In this document: piece after piece, positions 52,672-62,374 of the stretch
Numbering within the stretch: the first letter of the stretch is position 1
How the letters are laid out: each line of letters opens with the position of its first letter
NCBI RefSeq assembly: GCF_018861295.1
Contig: NZ_JAHLDM010000022.1
Span: forward strand, 1-64,000
Length of the DNA stretch: 64,000 nucleotides
Source: Clostridium_AD estertheticum_D
GTDB lineage: Bacteria > Bacillota > Clostridia > Clostridiales > Clostridiaceae
Direction of reading: 5' to 3'
Position numbers and translations under genes: made by a program
Notes under the pieces: generated by a model
The model's input: the letters and a program-made list of their open reading frames with translations, nothing else
Databases searched by the model: none
What the model was told of the DNA's origin: nothing

Positions 52672-55038
52672 TTATTTAATTTCTGCGACCGTAACTCCAC
52701 TACCGCCTTCCCCATAATTACCTAATCTATATGCTTTAACATGACCATGCCTCTTTAGCATATCTGTAATAGACTTCCTTAAAACGCCTGTTCCTTTACC
52801 ATGAATAATGGTAACTTCTTTAAGTCCGCCTAAACACGCTTCATCTAAGTACTTATCAACAGTAAAAATAGCCTCCTCGGAATCCATACCTCTTAGATCT
52901 ACAGAGGTTGATACATTGCTTAAATTTAGTTTCATTTCTCTCTTTTTTATCTTAGCTTTTTTCTTATCTTCCTGAGAAAGTTTTGATACGCGCAAATCCT
53001 CTACTTTAACATTTATCTTCATAATACCAGCCTGAACCTGTACCTCACCTTTTTTATCCGGTTTAGAAATTACAATTACCTTTTGGTTAAGAGATGGCAA
53101 ATATACTTCTTCCCCTTGTTTTACATTTTTTACTTTTTCTCCTAGAGTCTCATTGTTTTTTTCTACATGGATCTCTATACTATCAAGCTTATTTTTTATT
53201 TTTTTTCTTTCCTCTTCAAGCATTTGCCTTGCCTCAGATGAATATCCTAATTTTTCTAGTTCTCTCATGTTTTTAAGAATAACATCTGACTCTTCCTTAG
53301 CATTTCTTATAAGTCTCTTTGCTTCTCTTTGAGCTTCATACATTGCATTTTCTCTTATGTTTTCAAGTTTATATAATTTTTCTTGATACTTATCTTTTAA
53401 CTTGCTAGCTTCTAGTTTCAAAGCCTCAGATTCCCTAGCATCTCTCTCTACCTTTATGCTTTTTTCTTGCAAACTTTGTACTAATTCTTCAAATTCCAAT
53501 GTCTCTTTAGAAATATTTTCTCTAGCACTTTTTATAATGTAATCAGGAAGTCCTAATCTTTTTGAAATTTCAAAAGCATTTGATTTACCTGGTACTCCTA
53601 TTATTAATCTATAGGTTGGGCTTAACGTGTCAACATTAAATTCTACAGAAGCATTTTCCACCCCTGAAGTTCTTAGCGCATATCCCTTTAATTCACTATA
53701 ATGAGTAGTTGCAACAACTTTTGTACCTCTTGCTCTTAAGTTTTCTAGAATTGAAACAGCAAGAGCTGCTCCTTCTGTGGGATCTGTACCAGCGCCTAAT
53801 TCATCAAATAGAGCTAATGATTTTATATCTGCTTTTGCAATTATATTCACTATATTTGTCATATGAGAAGAAAAAGTAGATAAACTTTGTTCTATGCTTT
53901 GCTCATCACCTATATCTGCAAATATTTCATCAAAAAAGCTAACCATAGAACCTTCTCTTGCTGGGATTAAAATCCCACTCATAGCCATTAACTGAATTAA
54001 ACCAACAGTTTTTAATGTTACTGTTTTACCACCTGTATTTGGCCCCGTTATTACAAGTGACGTAAATTCTCCTCCTAAATATATATTACTAGGTACAACA
54101 ACCTTTGGATCTATAAGCGGATGCCTTGCCTCAGTTATATCTATTATTCCATCTTCATTAACCTTCGGAATAATGGCATTAATTTCCAGTGCATACCCTG
54201 CCTTTGCAAAAATAAAATCCAATTCCCATACTATATTCGCATTATTTGAAACAATATTTATATTTTCATATATTTTATAAGAAAGTTCTGCTAAAATCCT
54301 CTCAACCTCAGCTTTTTCCTTGAGCATAATTTCCTTAATTTCATTATTTAAATTTACTAAACTCATTGGCTCAATAAAGAGTGTAGCTCCTGAAGAACTT
54401 TGGTCATGCACAATTCCTGGAACACTCCCTTTATGTTCTATTTTAACAGGAATTACGTATCTATCCCCTCTTATAGTGTAAAGACTTTCTTGAAGATATC
54501 TTGCATAAGTCCTAACTAATGAAGTTACCTTATCCTTTACAGAGGCATTCTTATCTTTTAGAGATTTTCTTAAACTAAAAAGTAAACTACTAGCCCTATC
54601 AGAAATTTCTTCATCACTAATTATAGCCATGAAAATTTCATCTTCTAATTTTTTTATTGGAACAATACCAATACATATATCCTCTAAAACTCTAGAGGAC
54701 AATTCATCTGTCTTATTACCAACATAATTTTGAAATAATCTAGCGCACCGTAGCATTTGAGCTATTCGCAGTAGCTGCATTGGCATAAGTGATGCTTCCT
54801 TGGATGCTCTTATTATTGCAGATCGAACATCATATATTCCTTCAAAAGGAGCACTTCCTTTTCTTGATAAAAGAAGTAACGCCTCATTAGTTTCTTCTAA
54901 GTGTTCGCGTACTTCATAAACATTTGTGTAAGGCTCCAAATTGTCTATAATATCTTTACCTGCCGTAGTATGCGTATATGCTTTAATTTTTTCTTTAATT
55001 TTATAATATTCTAGAACTTTTAATGATTTTGTATTCAT
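52672..55038 (-). CDS. mutS2: MutS2 ATPase with Smr nuclease domain
   Basis: 788 residues. A MutS-like core carries Walker A GPNTGGKT at about 333-340 and Walker B LALFDELGAGTDPTEGAA. A coiled-coil region follows (about 520-640), then a C-terminal Smr domain with VDLRGMDSEEA and HGKGTGVLR. MutS2 acts in recombination control and, in Firmicutes, in splitting collided ribosomes. Length is normal. Confidence 0.93.
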   Translation of the reverse strand: MNTKSLKVLEYYKIKEKIKAYTHTTAGKDIIDNLEPYTNVYEVREHLEETNEALLLLSRKGSAPFEGIYDVRSAIIRASKEASLMPMQLLRIAQMLRCARLFQNYVGNKTDELSSRVLEDICIGIVPIKKLEDEIFMAIISDEEISDRASSLLFSLRKSLKDKNASVKDKVTSLVRTYARYLQESLYTIRGDRYVIPVKIEHKGSVPGIVHDQSSSGATLFIEPMSLVNLNNEIKEIMLKEKAEVERILAELSYKIYENINIVSNNANIVWELDFIFAKAGYALEINAIIPKVNEDGIIDITEARHPLIDPKVVVPSNIYLGGEFTSLVITGPNTGGKTVTLKTVGLIQLMAMSGILIPAREGSMVSFFDEIFADIGDEQSIEQSLSTFSSHMTNIVNIIAKADIKSLALFDELGAGTDPTEGAALAVSILENLRARGTKVVATTHYSELKGYALRTSGVENASVEFNVDTLSPTYRLIIGVPGKSNAFEISKRLGLPDYIIKSARENISKETLEFEELVQSLQEKSIKVERDARESEALKLEASKLKDKYQEKLYKLENIRENAMYEAQREAKRLIRNAKEESDVILKNMRELEKLGYSSEARQMLEEERKKIKNKLDSIEIHVEKNNETLGEKVKNVKQGEEVYLPSLNQKVIVISKPDKKGEVQVQAGIMKINVKVEDLRVSKLSQEDKKKAKIKKREMKLNLSNVSTSVDLRGMDSEEAIFTVDKYLDEACLGGLKEVTIIHGKGTGVLRKSITDMLKRHGHVKAYRLGNYGEGGSGVTVAEIK

Positions 55039-55095
55039 GATCCACCGTCTTCCCTTTGTTAAAAAATTTAAATTTATTGACTTGTATATATTGAA

Positions 55096-57474
55096 TTATT
55101 CAACGCCTCTTTTATAATGACCTCTTGTATAATTTTTAAAATCTCCTTGCCACTCTTTGCTAATATAATTTGTAAGAACTTCAATAGTTTCATCATAACT
55201 TTCTTCTATAAAATCTAATCTAAATGAAGTAATTTTATTCTTTTTAATTTCCTCAATATTAGGTATCAAGTTAACAGGAACATTATTGTAGATATAACTT
55301 CTACAATATTTATCAGTATTAATACTAAACTCTATACCTTTTCTATCTTTAAGTGTATAAGATCCTTTACTACAATTGCCCAGGCAAGTTTTATTTTCGC
55401 TCTTGTCACCAAAAACGCTACCAATAGCACAATACTCACTAACCATAAGTTCATATTTCCCATATACCATAATTTGAAGTGGAAGCGAACTTTTATACGC
55501 AATTTTTTTTATTTCTGCTGCATTTAATTCAGCACTAATACAAGTTCCAGTAAGGAACTCTTTATAAAAATCTCCTGCATAACTATTAAAAATGTTTAAT
55601 TTATAATCACCAATAACCATTGTTCTTTTATTGAATCTACTAATTATACCCAAATTAGCAGTTATAATACCTTTTATATTACCTAGATTATTTTCTATAA
55701 ACTCACAAACGCTTTCAAATTCACCCTTAATAATATTAGGGGCCTTAATGTAAATATTTACATCCTTTATGTTTAAGTCCATTGTGCACCCACGCATAAA
55801 AGGGTTTATAGCAATATTGTTAAATCCCATTTGTGTTGCAGCCTTTAATTGCGAAGTCGTTGAAACTACAATAAGAGTTTCAGGCATGATTTTATCTTTT
55901 TCCTGCGTTACTTCTATCGCTTTATTATCTTCTTGTAGTGCAAGTCCTTTATTATAATTAATCTGTCTATTAGTATTCTCTCGTTTATATTTTTCTATTA
56001 TAAAATTCTGCACAGATTCCACTAATTCTCGCCTTACTAAATTTAATGAGGACATTTTCATAAATCCATCCTCGAAGCTTTCAAAAGTCACCTCATTTAT
56101 TAAAAAAGGTGTATCCCCTGTTTTAGATAAACTCTTAATTATACGTTCTTTATCTAGTGGCTTATTTATCGCTTCTTGAACAAGTTCTCCGATCATTTCA
56201 AAAGTTCTACCAAGATAATTCGTGCTAATTCTTAGAGGTTTATTCACACTAAATTCTATTAAAAGATTTATTCCAATTTTCCTTCTATATTTATCACTAT
56301 AATTTTCTGCGAGCTTATTCATTAATAAAACATCTGTTATTTTATATAAGGAGTCTCCAGCTTTAAATTTAGTTGGTTTTAATAAAACCCTATCACCCTT
56401 TAGTGCTACTTCTACATCTACTCCATCCTTTATAATTTTAGATATTGTAAATCCATCCTCAAGGAACATTACACCATCTTTTAAAGCAACATCTTCTAAA
56501 AGTGTTACCATTAAATCACTTCCAGCTATACCAATTGGAATTCCAGAATTTTTAGGAACTTTGTATGCCATCATATCTTTTCCTTTATTACCATACAAAT
56601 ACGCCTTTGAAAATCCTTCTCTGTTAAATAATTGAGTTAAAACTTTAGTATCCTTATCTAATTTTTGTATCTTATTATTATAAATATTATTAAGCGCACG
56701 TCTATATATTTCCACTGTACCTGCAACATATTCTGATCTTTTCATTCTTCCTTCAATTTTAAGTGAGGATGTACCACTTGCAACTATGTCTTTTAAACTA
56801 TCTAATGTGCAAGTATCCTTAGGGCTTAAAAGATATGCTTTATGTTCTTTGTTATTAGCCTTATCTATCAGCGTATATGGTAATCTACATGGTTGAGCAC
56901 ATCTGCCTCTATTGCCACTTCTTCCACCAATAATGCTACTCATAAGACACTGTCCTGAATAACATATACATAAAGCTCCATGAACAAAAACTTCTGTTTC
57001 CACGTTTAAAGTATTAGATATAAAATCAATTTCTTCTAAACTAAGCTCTCTTGACAGAACTATTCTTTTAAACCCAATCTTCTTTAAAAATAAGGCAGCT
57101 TCTCCATTGTGAACAGTCATTTGCGTTGACGCATGCAATTCAAAATCCGGAAAATTGTTTCTTATCAAATATATTAACCCAGTATCTTGGACAAGCAAGG
57201 CATCAACTCCAATGCTATATAAAAATCCTACATACTCCATAATTTCTTTTAATTCATTATCCTTTGCTAGCGTATTTAAAGTAACATATACGCGTACCCC
57301 ATAAATATGGCAATAATCTACTGCAAGAGTTATATTTTCTTCATCAAAATTAGAAGCATAAGCTCTTGCCGAGAACTTACTTCCTCCCATATAAATTGCG
57401 TCTGCTCCCATTTGCACTGCTGCATATACACTTTCCATGCTGCCAGCAGGTGCTAATAATTCAATCTTCTTCAT
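55096..57474 (-). CDS. U32-family protease-like protein with DUF3656 (RlhA-like)
   Basis: 792 residues. The N-terminal U32 domain has ELLAPAGSMESVYAAVQMGA and the signature EVFVHGALCICYSGQC with the conserved cysteines. The long C-terminal part fits the DUF3656-containing branch. E. coli RlhA of this type hydroxylates 23S rRNA, so an RNA-modification role is more likely than proteolysis. ATG 57474 is preferred because AGGAG lies at the right distance; ATG 57480 is too close. It precedes mutS2 by 57 bases. Confidence 0.85.
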   Translation of the reverse strand: MKKIELLAPAGSMESVYAAVQMGADAIYMGGSKFSARAYASNFDEENITLAVDYCHIYGVRVYVTLNTLAKDNELKEIMEYVGFLYSIGVDALLVQDTGLIYLIRNNFPDFELHASTQMTVHNGEAALFLKKIGFKRIVLSRELSLEEIDFISNTLNVETEVFVHGALCICYSGQCLMSSIIGGRSGNRGRCAQPCRLPYTLIDKANNKEHKAYLLSPKDTCTLDSLKDIVASGTSSLKIEGRMKRSEYVAGTVEIYRRALNNIYNNKIQKLDKDTKVLTQLFNREGFSKAYLYGNKGKDMMAYKVPKNSGIPIGIAGSDLMVTLLEDVALKDGVMFLEDGFTISKIIKDGVDVEVALKGDRVLLKPTKFKAGDSLYKITDVLLMNKLAENYSDKYRRKIGINLLIEFSVNKPLRISTNYLGRTFEMIGELVQEAINKPLDKERIIKSLSKTGDTPFLINEVTFESFEDGFMKMSSLNLVRRELVESVQNFIIEKYKRENTNRQINYNKGLALQEDNKAIEVTQEKDKIMPETLIVVSTTSQLKAATQMGFNNIAINPFMRGCTMDLNIKDVNIYIKAPNIIKGEFESVCEFIENNLGNIKGIITANLGIISRFNKRTMVIGDYKLNIFNSYAGDFYKEFLTGTCISAELNAAEIKKIAYKSSLPLQIMVYGKYELMVSEYCAIGSVFGDKSENKTCLGNCSKGSYTLKDRKGIEFSINTDKYCRSYIYNNVPVNLIPNIEEIKKNKITSFRLDFIEESYDETIEVLTNYISKEWQGDFKNYTRGHYKRGVE

Positions 57475-57506
57475 TTGCATCTCTCCTAATAAGTCTTCTA
57501 TATCCT

Positions 57507-57535
57507 ATTATACAATAAATGTCGCAATAAATTAA
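57507..57535 (-). promoter_or_regulatory. Possible sigma-A promoter of the U32/mutS2 unit
   Basis: A perfect TATAAT on the minus strand (57507-57512) lies 33 bases before the start codon. The -35 candidate TTAATT (57530-57535, 17-base spacing) is weak. Confidence 0.5.
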
Positions 57536-57589
57536 GTCATTAAAAAATTTTACATTAATATAACCGTCTATTTTCATGTTTTATGATAA

Positions 57590-57618
57590 TGGACACAACA
57601 AAAATAATGGAATATAAT
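57590..57618 (+). promoter_or_regulatory. Sigma-A promoter of the TetM-like gene
   Basis: TGGACA (57590-57595) and TATAAT (57613-57618) are separated by exactly 17 bases, about 75 bases before the start codon. Confidence 0.75.
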
Positions 57619-57694
57619 TAAAAATAGACTAACTTACTTCTTATTTATTATTTGAGAAAGCTTAGTACAAAAAATTGCTAATGGAGATATGAAT

Positions 57695-59689
57695 ATGACG
57701 ATAAAAAATAATATTAGAAATATTGGAATAGTAGCTCATGTAGATGCTGGTAAAACAACTTTAACCGAGCAACTACTTTACCAAAGTGGTTCTAGCAGGA
57801 TTCTAGGTAGCGTAGATAAGGGTACAACCCATACAGATTCTTTAGCTATGGAAAAGCAAAGAGGTATTTCAGTTAAGGCTGCTGAAACAGATTTCACTTA
57901 CAAAGGAACTAATGTACATGTTATAGATACTCCCGGGCATATTGATTTTAGTTCTGAAGTAGAAAGAAGTATAGGTGTTCTTGATGGAGCTATAGTTGTA
58001 TTGTCATCTGTCGAAGGAGTACAACCTCAAACAGAGGTATATTTTAATGCTTTAAAAGAATTAAATACACCTTCAATATTTTTTATAAACAAACTTGACC
58101 GTATAGGGGCATCTCCATATAAAACTATTAAGGATATTAAAAAGCTTCTAACTAATAAACTTATACCACTACAATTAGTTTATGAAGAAAACAACGAATT
58201 TATTGTTAAGAACATATTTGACAATGTAGATTCCGCAAAAAACATATTAGAAATAAAAGATGAATCCTTTAAACAATTACTTGAAGATATAATAGATATA
58301 CTAGGTAATAATAATGAGGAAATTTTAAATCAATTCTTTGGCGAGACTTTAACCCTAGGAATGTTAAAAAATGAGATAACATTGCAAGCAAATCGTGGCC
58401 AAGTTTACCCTGTGCTATATGGCATAGCCCTAAGAGGTGAAGGAATTAAAGACTTACTTAACAGCATAATAGATTATCTCCCAGGACCTGAGAATTTAGA
58501 TGATCTAGGACTTTCAGCCCTTGTATATAAAATATCCCATAACAAAACTTTAGGTAAAATAGCTCATATAAAGATATTTAGTGGATCAATATCTACTAGA
58601 GATGATATTCTAAATGTAACTACAAACAAAAGAGAAAAGATTACTATGATTAAAAAAGTGATTAATCAAAAATCAATTGATGTATCATCCGCAAGTAGCA
58701 GTGATTTGGTAATGGTGAGTGGCTTAAATTGTAGTACCTATGATGTCCTTGGAAGCAAAACTCATATTCCGAATCTTAAAACTATCACAACTCCTCTTCT
58801 CACCTTAAGAATTTATTCGAAAGTTCAGGAAGACTATGTAACTTTGGTTGAAGCTTTAACAATACTTCAAGAAGAAGATCCTCTTCTTAACATGGAATGG
58901 GTAAAAGAAAAAAAAGAAATTCATCTTAGAATTATGGGTAAAATTCAAATTGAATATATTGAAGATATTTTAATGGAAAGATTTAATGTGGAGGTTACTT
59001 TTGGTCCGCCTTCTGTTATCTACAGAGAAACTCCTATAACAAGTGGCTATGGTGAATCGCGTTACACTATGCCTAAACCCTGCTGGGCTATAGTTGAATT
59101 CTTAATTGAGCCACTGCCAAAAGGAAGTGGACTTATTTATGAATCAAAGGTTCGAACTGAAAAGGTAAAAATAAAATATCAAAGAGAAATAGAAGATAGT
59201 CTCGATAAAATTTTAAGTCAAGGCATATATGGATGGCCAGTTACGGATTTAAAAATAACCTTCACCAATGGTGAAGACCATGTTATGCATTCACGTTCAG
59301 GTGACTTTGCCGCATCCTCTGCCATGGGGATCATGAGAGGCCTACGCGAGATAGGTACTACCCTACTTGAACCCATAATTAATTTTAGAATTACAGTACC
59401 TGAGAATGTAGGTGGAAGAGTTTTAAACGATATTATAAAAATGCGTGGCAGCTTTGAAACTCCATTTATACATAACGGTACCTTTACAATAGAAGGTAAA
59501 ATGCCTGTATCAACTTCCCTTGAATATCCAGGAGACCTTAGTAAAATCGCTTCTGGAAAAGCAATAATCACAACTGGTTTTTCAGGCTACGAACCCTGCT
59601 CCTTAGATATAGGAGCCACAAGGGAAAGAATTGGTGTAAACCCCTTAGACAGAGCTAAATTTATACTTTATGTGAGGAATGCATTATAA
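57695..59689 (+). CDS. TetM/EF-G-like translational GTPase
   Basis: 664 residues. The G motifs are AHVDAGKTTLTE, DTPGH and NKLD, with the EF-G-like domains II-V following. The family includes ribosome-protection proteins that remove tetracycline. The domain IV loop that in TetM reads YSPVSTPADF is here replaced by HSRSGDFAASSA, so resistance is uncertain; chromosomal clostridial members of this type are common. ATG 57695 is eight bases after GGAG; ATG 57689 is too close. A good sigma-A promoter lies upstream. Confidence 0.82.
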   Translation: MTIKNNIRNIGIVAHVDAGKTTLTEQLLYQSGSSRILGSVDKGTTHTDSLAMEKQRGISVKAAETDFTYKGTNVHVIDTPGHIDFSSEVERSIGVLDGAIVVLSSVEGVQPQTEVYFNALKELNTPSIFFINKLDRIGASPYKTIKDIKKLLTNKLIPLQLVYEENNEFIVKNIFDNVDSAKNILEIKDESFKQLLEDIIDILGNNNEEILNQFFGETLTLGMLKNEITLQANRGQVYPVLYGIALRGEGIKDLLNSIIDYLPGPENLDDLGLSALVYKISHNKTLGKIAHIKIFSGSISTRDDILNVTTNKREKITMIKKVINQKSIDVSSASSSDLVMVSGLNCSTYDVLGSKTHIPNLKTITTPLLTLRIYSKVQEDYVTLVEALTILQEEDPLLNMEWVKEKKEIHLRIMGKIQIEYIEDILMERFNVEVTFGPPSVIYRETPITSGYGESRYTMPKPCWAIVEFLIEPLPKGSGLIYESKVRTEKVKIKYQREIEDSLDKILSQGIYGWPVTDLKITFTNGEDHVMHSRSGDFAASSAMGIMRGLREIGTTLLEPIINFRITVPENVGGRVLNDIIKMRGSFETPFIHNGTFTIEGKMPVSTSLEYPGDLSKIASGKAIITTGFSGYEPCSLDIGATRERIGVNPLDRAKFILYVRNAL

Positions 59690-59817
59690 AAATACTCATT
59701 TTTGAAGTAAAATCACAAATCTAATTTATAAGTAACAATACCAAATATTTGCAATATATATTTAAGTCCTGTACAATTAAACAATGTCATAATTGTAAAA
59801 ATAGAGGATGAGAATCT

Positions 59818-60687
59818 ATGAAAGAAAGAAAGTCAGTTATTGCATTTTTAATTATTACGTTTATGTTGAGTAGTATCATCTATGTTATTTGGATTATGGG
59901 CGGAGAGGCGGCTACCCGATCAGGAATATCTGTATTATTGATGTGGTGTCCAGCATTTGCTACATTTATTGTGTGTAGAAAATATTATAAAAAAGAAAAT
60001 TTACTTGGATTGAATAAATGCAAGTTATCTTTCATCTTAACTGCAATTGTTGTACCCATGCTCTATTTGGGTTTGTCCTATGGTATCTATTGGTTGATAA
60101 ACAAAGAATCATTTACAGGTGATTTAAACATGCTCTCTTCGGTTTCTTCATCATATACAAATAAATTAAGTCATCGTTCGCTGGTTACAGTTATTACTCT
60201 TGTTATAGGGATTTTAACATCAATTATAACTGCTACTGGAGAAGAAATCGGTTGGCGAGGCTTCCTTCTGCCACAATTGACAAAAATCTGGAACGTTAAG
60301 GTAGCGGTTATTGTCAGCGGACTGATTTGGGCGGTATGGCATATGCCGATTATAATTGCGGGATTATACCTGCCAGGAACGCCGCTATGGTTTAAATTGC
60401 CTATGTTTGTGATTGAAGTAATTGCCATAACAGTAATTATGTCAGTTTTGAGATTAAAGTCCAAGAGTGTCTGGCCTGCTATTTTACTTCATGCAAGTCA
60501 TAACTATTTCGATCAGGCTATCTTTGGGACGTTAACTAACAGCATTAACAAGTCTTATTATGTGGGAGAAACGGGTGTAATTACGGTCATAGTATCGATA
60601 CTGGTTGCAATCATCACGGTAATGCTTTTTAGAAAAAATGCATCTGAGAAAACAATGACAGACATGAGCCAGTCGATTTATAGATGA
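59818..60687 (+). CDS. CPBP-family intramembrane metalloprotease
   Basis: 289 residues with about eight membrane segments. The CPBP (Abi/Rce1) motifs EEIGWRGF and WHMP are present, and a later histidine lies in LLHASHNYFDQAIFG. Members process peptides or confer bacteriocin self-immunity. Codon use differs from the neighbours: GCG, CGG, CTG and GGA-rich stretches give visibly higher G+C from about 60240 to 60480, suggesting recent transfer. A large palindrome follows 138 bases after its stop. Confidence 0.82.
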   Translation: MKERKSVIAFLIITFMLSSIIYVIWIMGGEAATRSGISVLLMWCPAFATFIVCRKYYKKENLLGLNKCKLSFILTAIVVPMLYLGLSYGIYWLINKESFTGDLNMLSSVSSSYTNKLSHRSLVTVITLVIGILTSIITATGEEIGWRGFLLPQLTKIWNVKVAVIVSGLIWAVWHMPIIIAGLYLPGTPLWFKLPMFVIEVIAITVIMSVLRLKSKSVWPAILLHASHNYFDQAIFGTLTNSINKSYYVGETGVITVIVSILVAIITVMLFRKNASEKTMTDMSQSIYR

Positions 60688-61045
60688 TTTTGTACCCAAT
60701 ACTTGAATATTCTACTATACTCCCTAAACAATTACTAATTGTTTAGTTCTCTAGATAACAACCTTTCATTGGAAACTAAAAATACTAGCTAAACATTTTT
60801 AGTCTTTGATAATTTTTTCGTATATTATGCTAACAAAATTGTATGTTGCGTAAAATGCATTGAATAAGCTCTAGTAATTCTTAATTTATTTTATCTGCAG
60901 ATACGTTAAGAAACACGCATGTTTGAGCGTAAGCGAGTTTGCGTGTTTTAGTATATGCAGATAAAATAAATTTTAGAATTCCTAAGCGAAATGAGTGCAT
61001 TGGAGCAATATACAATTCTCGTTATAGCATAACAATAGAAACATT
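60688..61045. other. Intergenic region dominated by a palindrome
   Basis: This 358-base gap between the CPBP gene and a converging glycosyltransferase is mostly the palindromic element at 60825-61032. No gene is seen in it. Confidence 0.7.
60825..61032. repeat. 208-bp imperfect palindromic element
   Basis: The left arm from 60825 and the right arm ending 61032 are largely reverse complements with small mismatches, centred near 60929. A strong inner hairpin has arms AACACGCA (60912-60919) and TGCGTGTT (60940-60947). It has no coding potential. It resembles a MITE-like or large-hairpin repeat; the central part could also terminate both converging genes. Confidence 0.75.
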
Positions 61046-62035
61046 TTAATTAAGAATTTCTAAATAAATTTTATATAAATCATTTGTTAGTTTCTCATAG
61101 TTATAATTTTGATTAACATAATTTTTCAGCTTATTATCCTTTCGTTTTTCAAATCCACTCTTTACTGCACTTAATATACTATTATTATCATAGGGGTCAC
61201 AATATAAAGCCATTTCTTTAAAATATTCTTTTGCACAACCCTCTTTAGTTGAAACAATATTGCACCCACTTGCCGCTGCCTCAAGAGATGATAAGCCAGG
61301 CATTCCTACAAAGCTTGGATTTACGTGCACCTTTGCAAATCTATATGCATTGTATACATTATAATTATCCATAAATCCTAAATAGACTACATTCTTAAAA
61401 TTAGTACATTGTTTAAGATACTCATTGTCATTTACATTTCCTATTAAGACTAATTGTTTTCCAAGCTCTGCACATATTCTACATAAAGCAAGTTGATTTT
61501 TGCTTTGGCTTATTCTCCCAACACATAAAACATAATTATTTAAATTATATCTCTCTTTAAAATTATATAAAGGTATGTCCTCATTTTCTACTTCTACACC
61601 ATTGTATATAACTTCCTTATATACACTAACGTGAAATTCACTCTTAATAAGTTCCTTTTCTAATTCACTATTACAAATAATAGCCTTACTCCTTTTTAAA
61701 ATCTCCTCTTTATAAATGCTACACTTTTCATATAACTTCATACTTTCAATCTCATTGTTTATCATGTGATATTTTTTCATATCCCAGTGCATAGGAGAAA
61801 TCACTAAGCTTTTTTTATAAAACTGTGCAATCTTGTAATATCTATATGTTTCCCCTGCGGTGTCAATGTTAAATAAATGTACTATATCATAACTAGAATA
61901 ATCATATATTCCACCATCATTTATATCTACAGTTACCCCTAATTTACGCAAATACTCAGCTGTTTTAATCACTTTCATAGAATCTACTGCAAAATTTCTA
62001 TAATAATCTTGTCTAACGCACAATAGAACTTTCAT
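61046..62035 (-). CDS. GT4 glycosyltransferase
   Basis: 329 residues with GT-B fold. It has ICNSELEKELI in the linker region, VLCVGRISQSKNQLAL at the start of the donor domain, and PGLSSLEAAASGCNIVST with the paired donor-site residues. It stands alone, far from the main glycan locus, with a palindromic element downstream. Its substrate is unknown. Confidence 0.82.
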   Translation of the reverse strand: MKVLLCVRQDYYRNFAVDSMKVIKTAEYLRKLGVTVDINDGGIYDYSSYDIVHLFNIDTAGETYRYYKIAQFYKKSLVISPMHWDMKKYHMINNEIESMKLYEKCSIYKEEILKRSKAIICNSELEKELIKSEFHVSVYKEVIYNGVEVENEDIPLYNFKERYNLNNYVLCVGRISQSKNQLALCRICAELGKQLVLIGNVNDNEYLKQCTNFKNVVYLGFMDNYNVYNAYRFAKVHVNPSFVGMPGLSSLEAAASGCNIVSTKEGCAKEYFKEMALYCDPYDNNSILSAVKSGFEKRKDNKLKNYVNQNYNYEKLTNDLYKIYLEILN

Positions 62036-62374
62036 TAGGCATTTCCCCCTATCTCTTGCTACTTTTACAATATAATTATGCTAAGACATGTTTATTTATC
62101 ACCTTTTTACAAACATGTTTAATATATTTGATTTATTTCTATACTTTTATTTATATACTATTAGTTTATACTGCAAAAGTTTCTATATAGTTGTGAAAGT
62201 TTATTGCGCTAATATAATTAAATAATAATATATGCTTCAAATACAATAAAAACACCTATAATATCTATAAATGTTTTATCATAATAAATTAATTACCAAA
62301 TCCACTTTATATAAGAAGGTATTTTATAAAGTAAAAGGTTTACATTTTAAATTAAAAAACTCAGAAATCGTATA
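62036..62374. other. Intergenic region without recognised features
   Basis: About 339 AT-rich bases between larA-like and glycosyltransferase genes. A short eight-base inverted repeat (62086-62093 and 62111-62118) is present, but no gene or clear promoter is seen. Confidence 0.5.

Noticed and set aside
57695..59689. Elongation factor G
   Set aside because: The length and domain pattern fit the ribosome-protection branch better, and the factor G family-specific insert is not seen.
60688..61045. Small gene within the palindromic region
   Set aside because: No frame of useful length with a ribosome site; the structure is explained by the palindrome.
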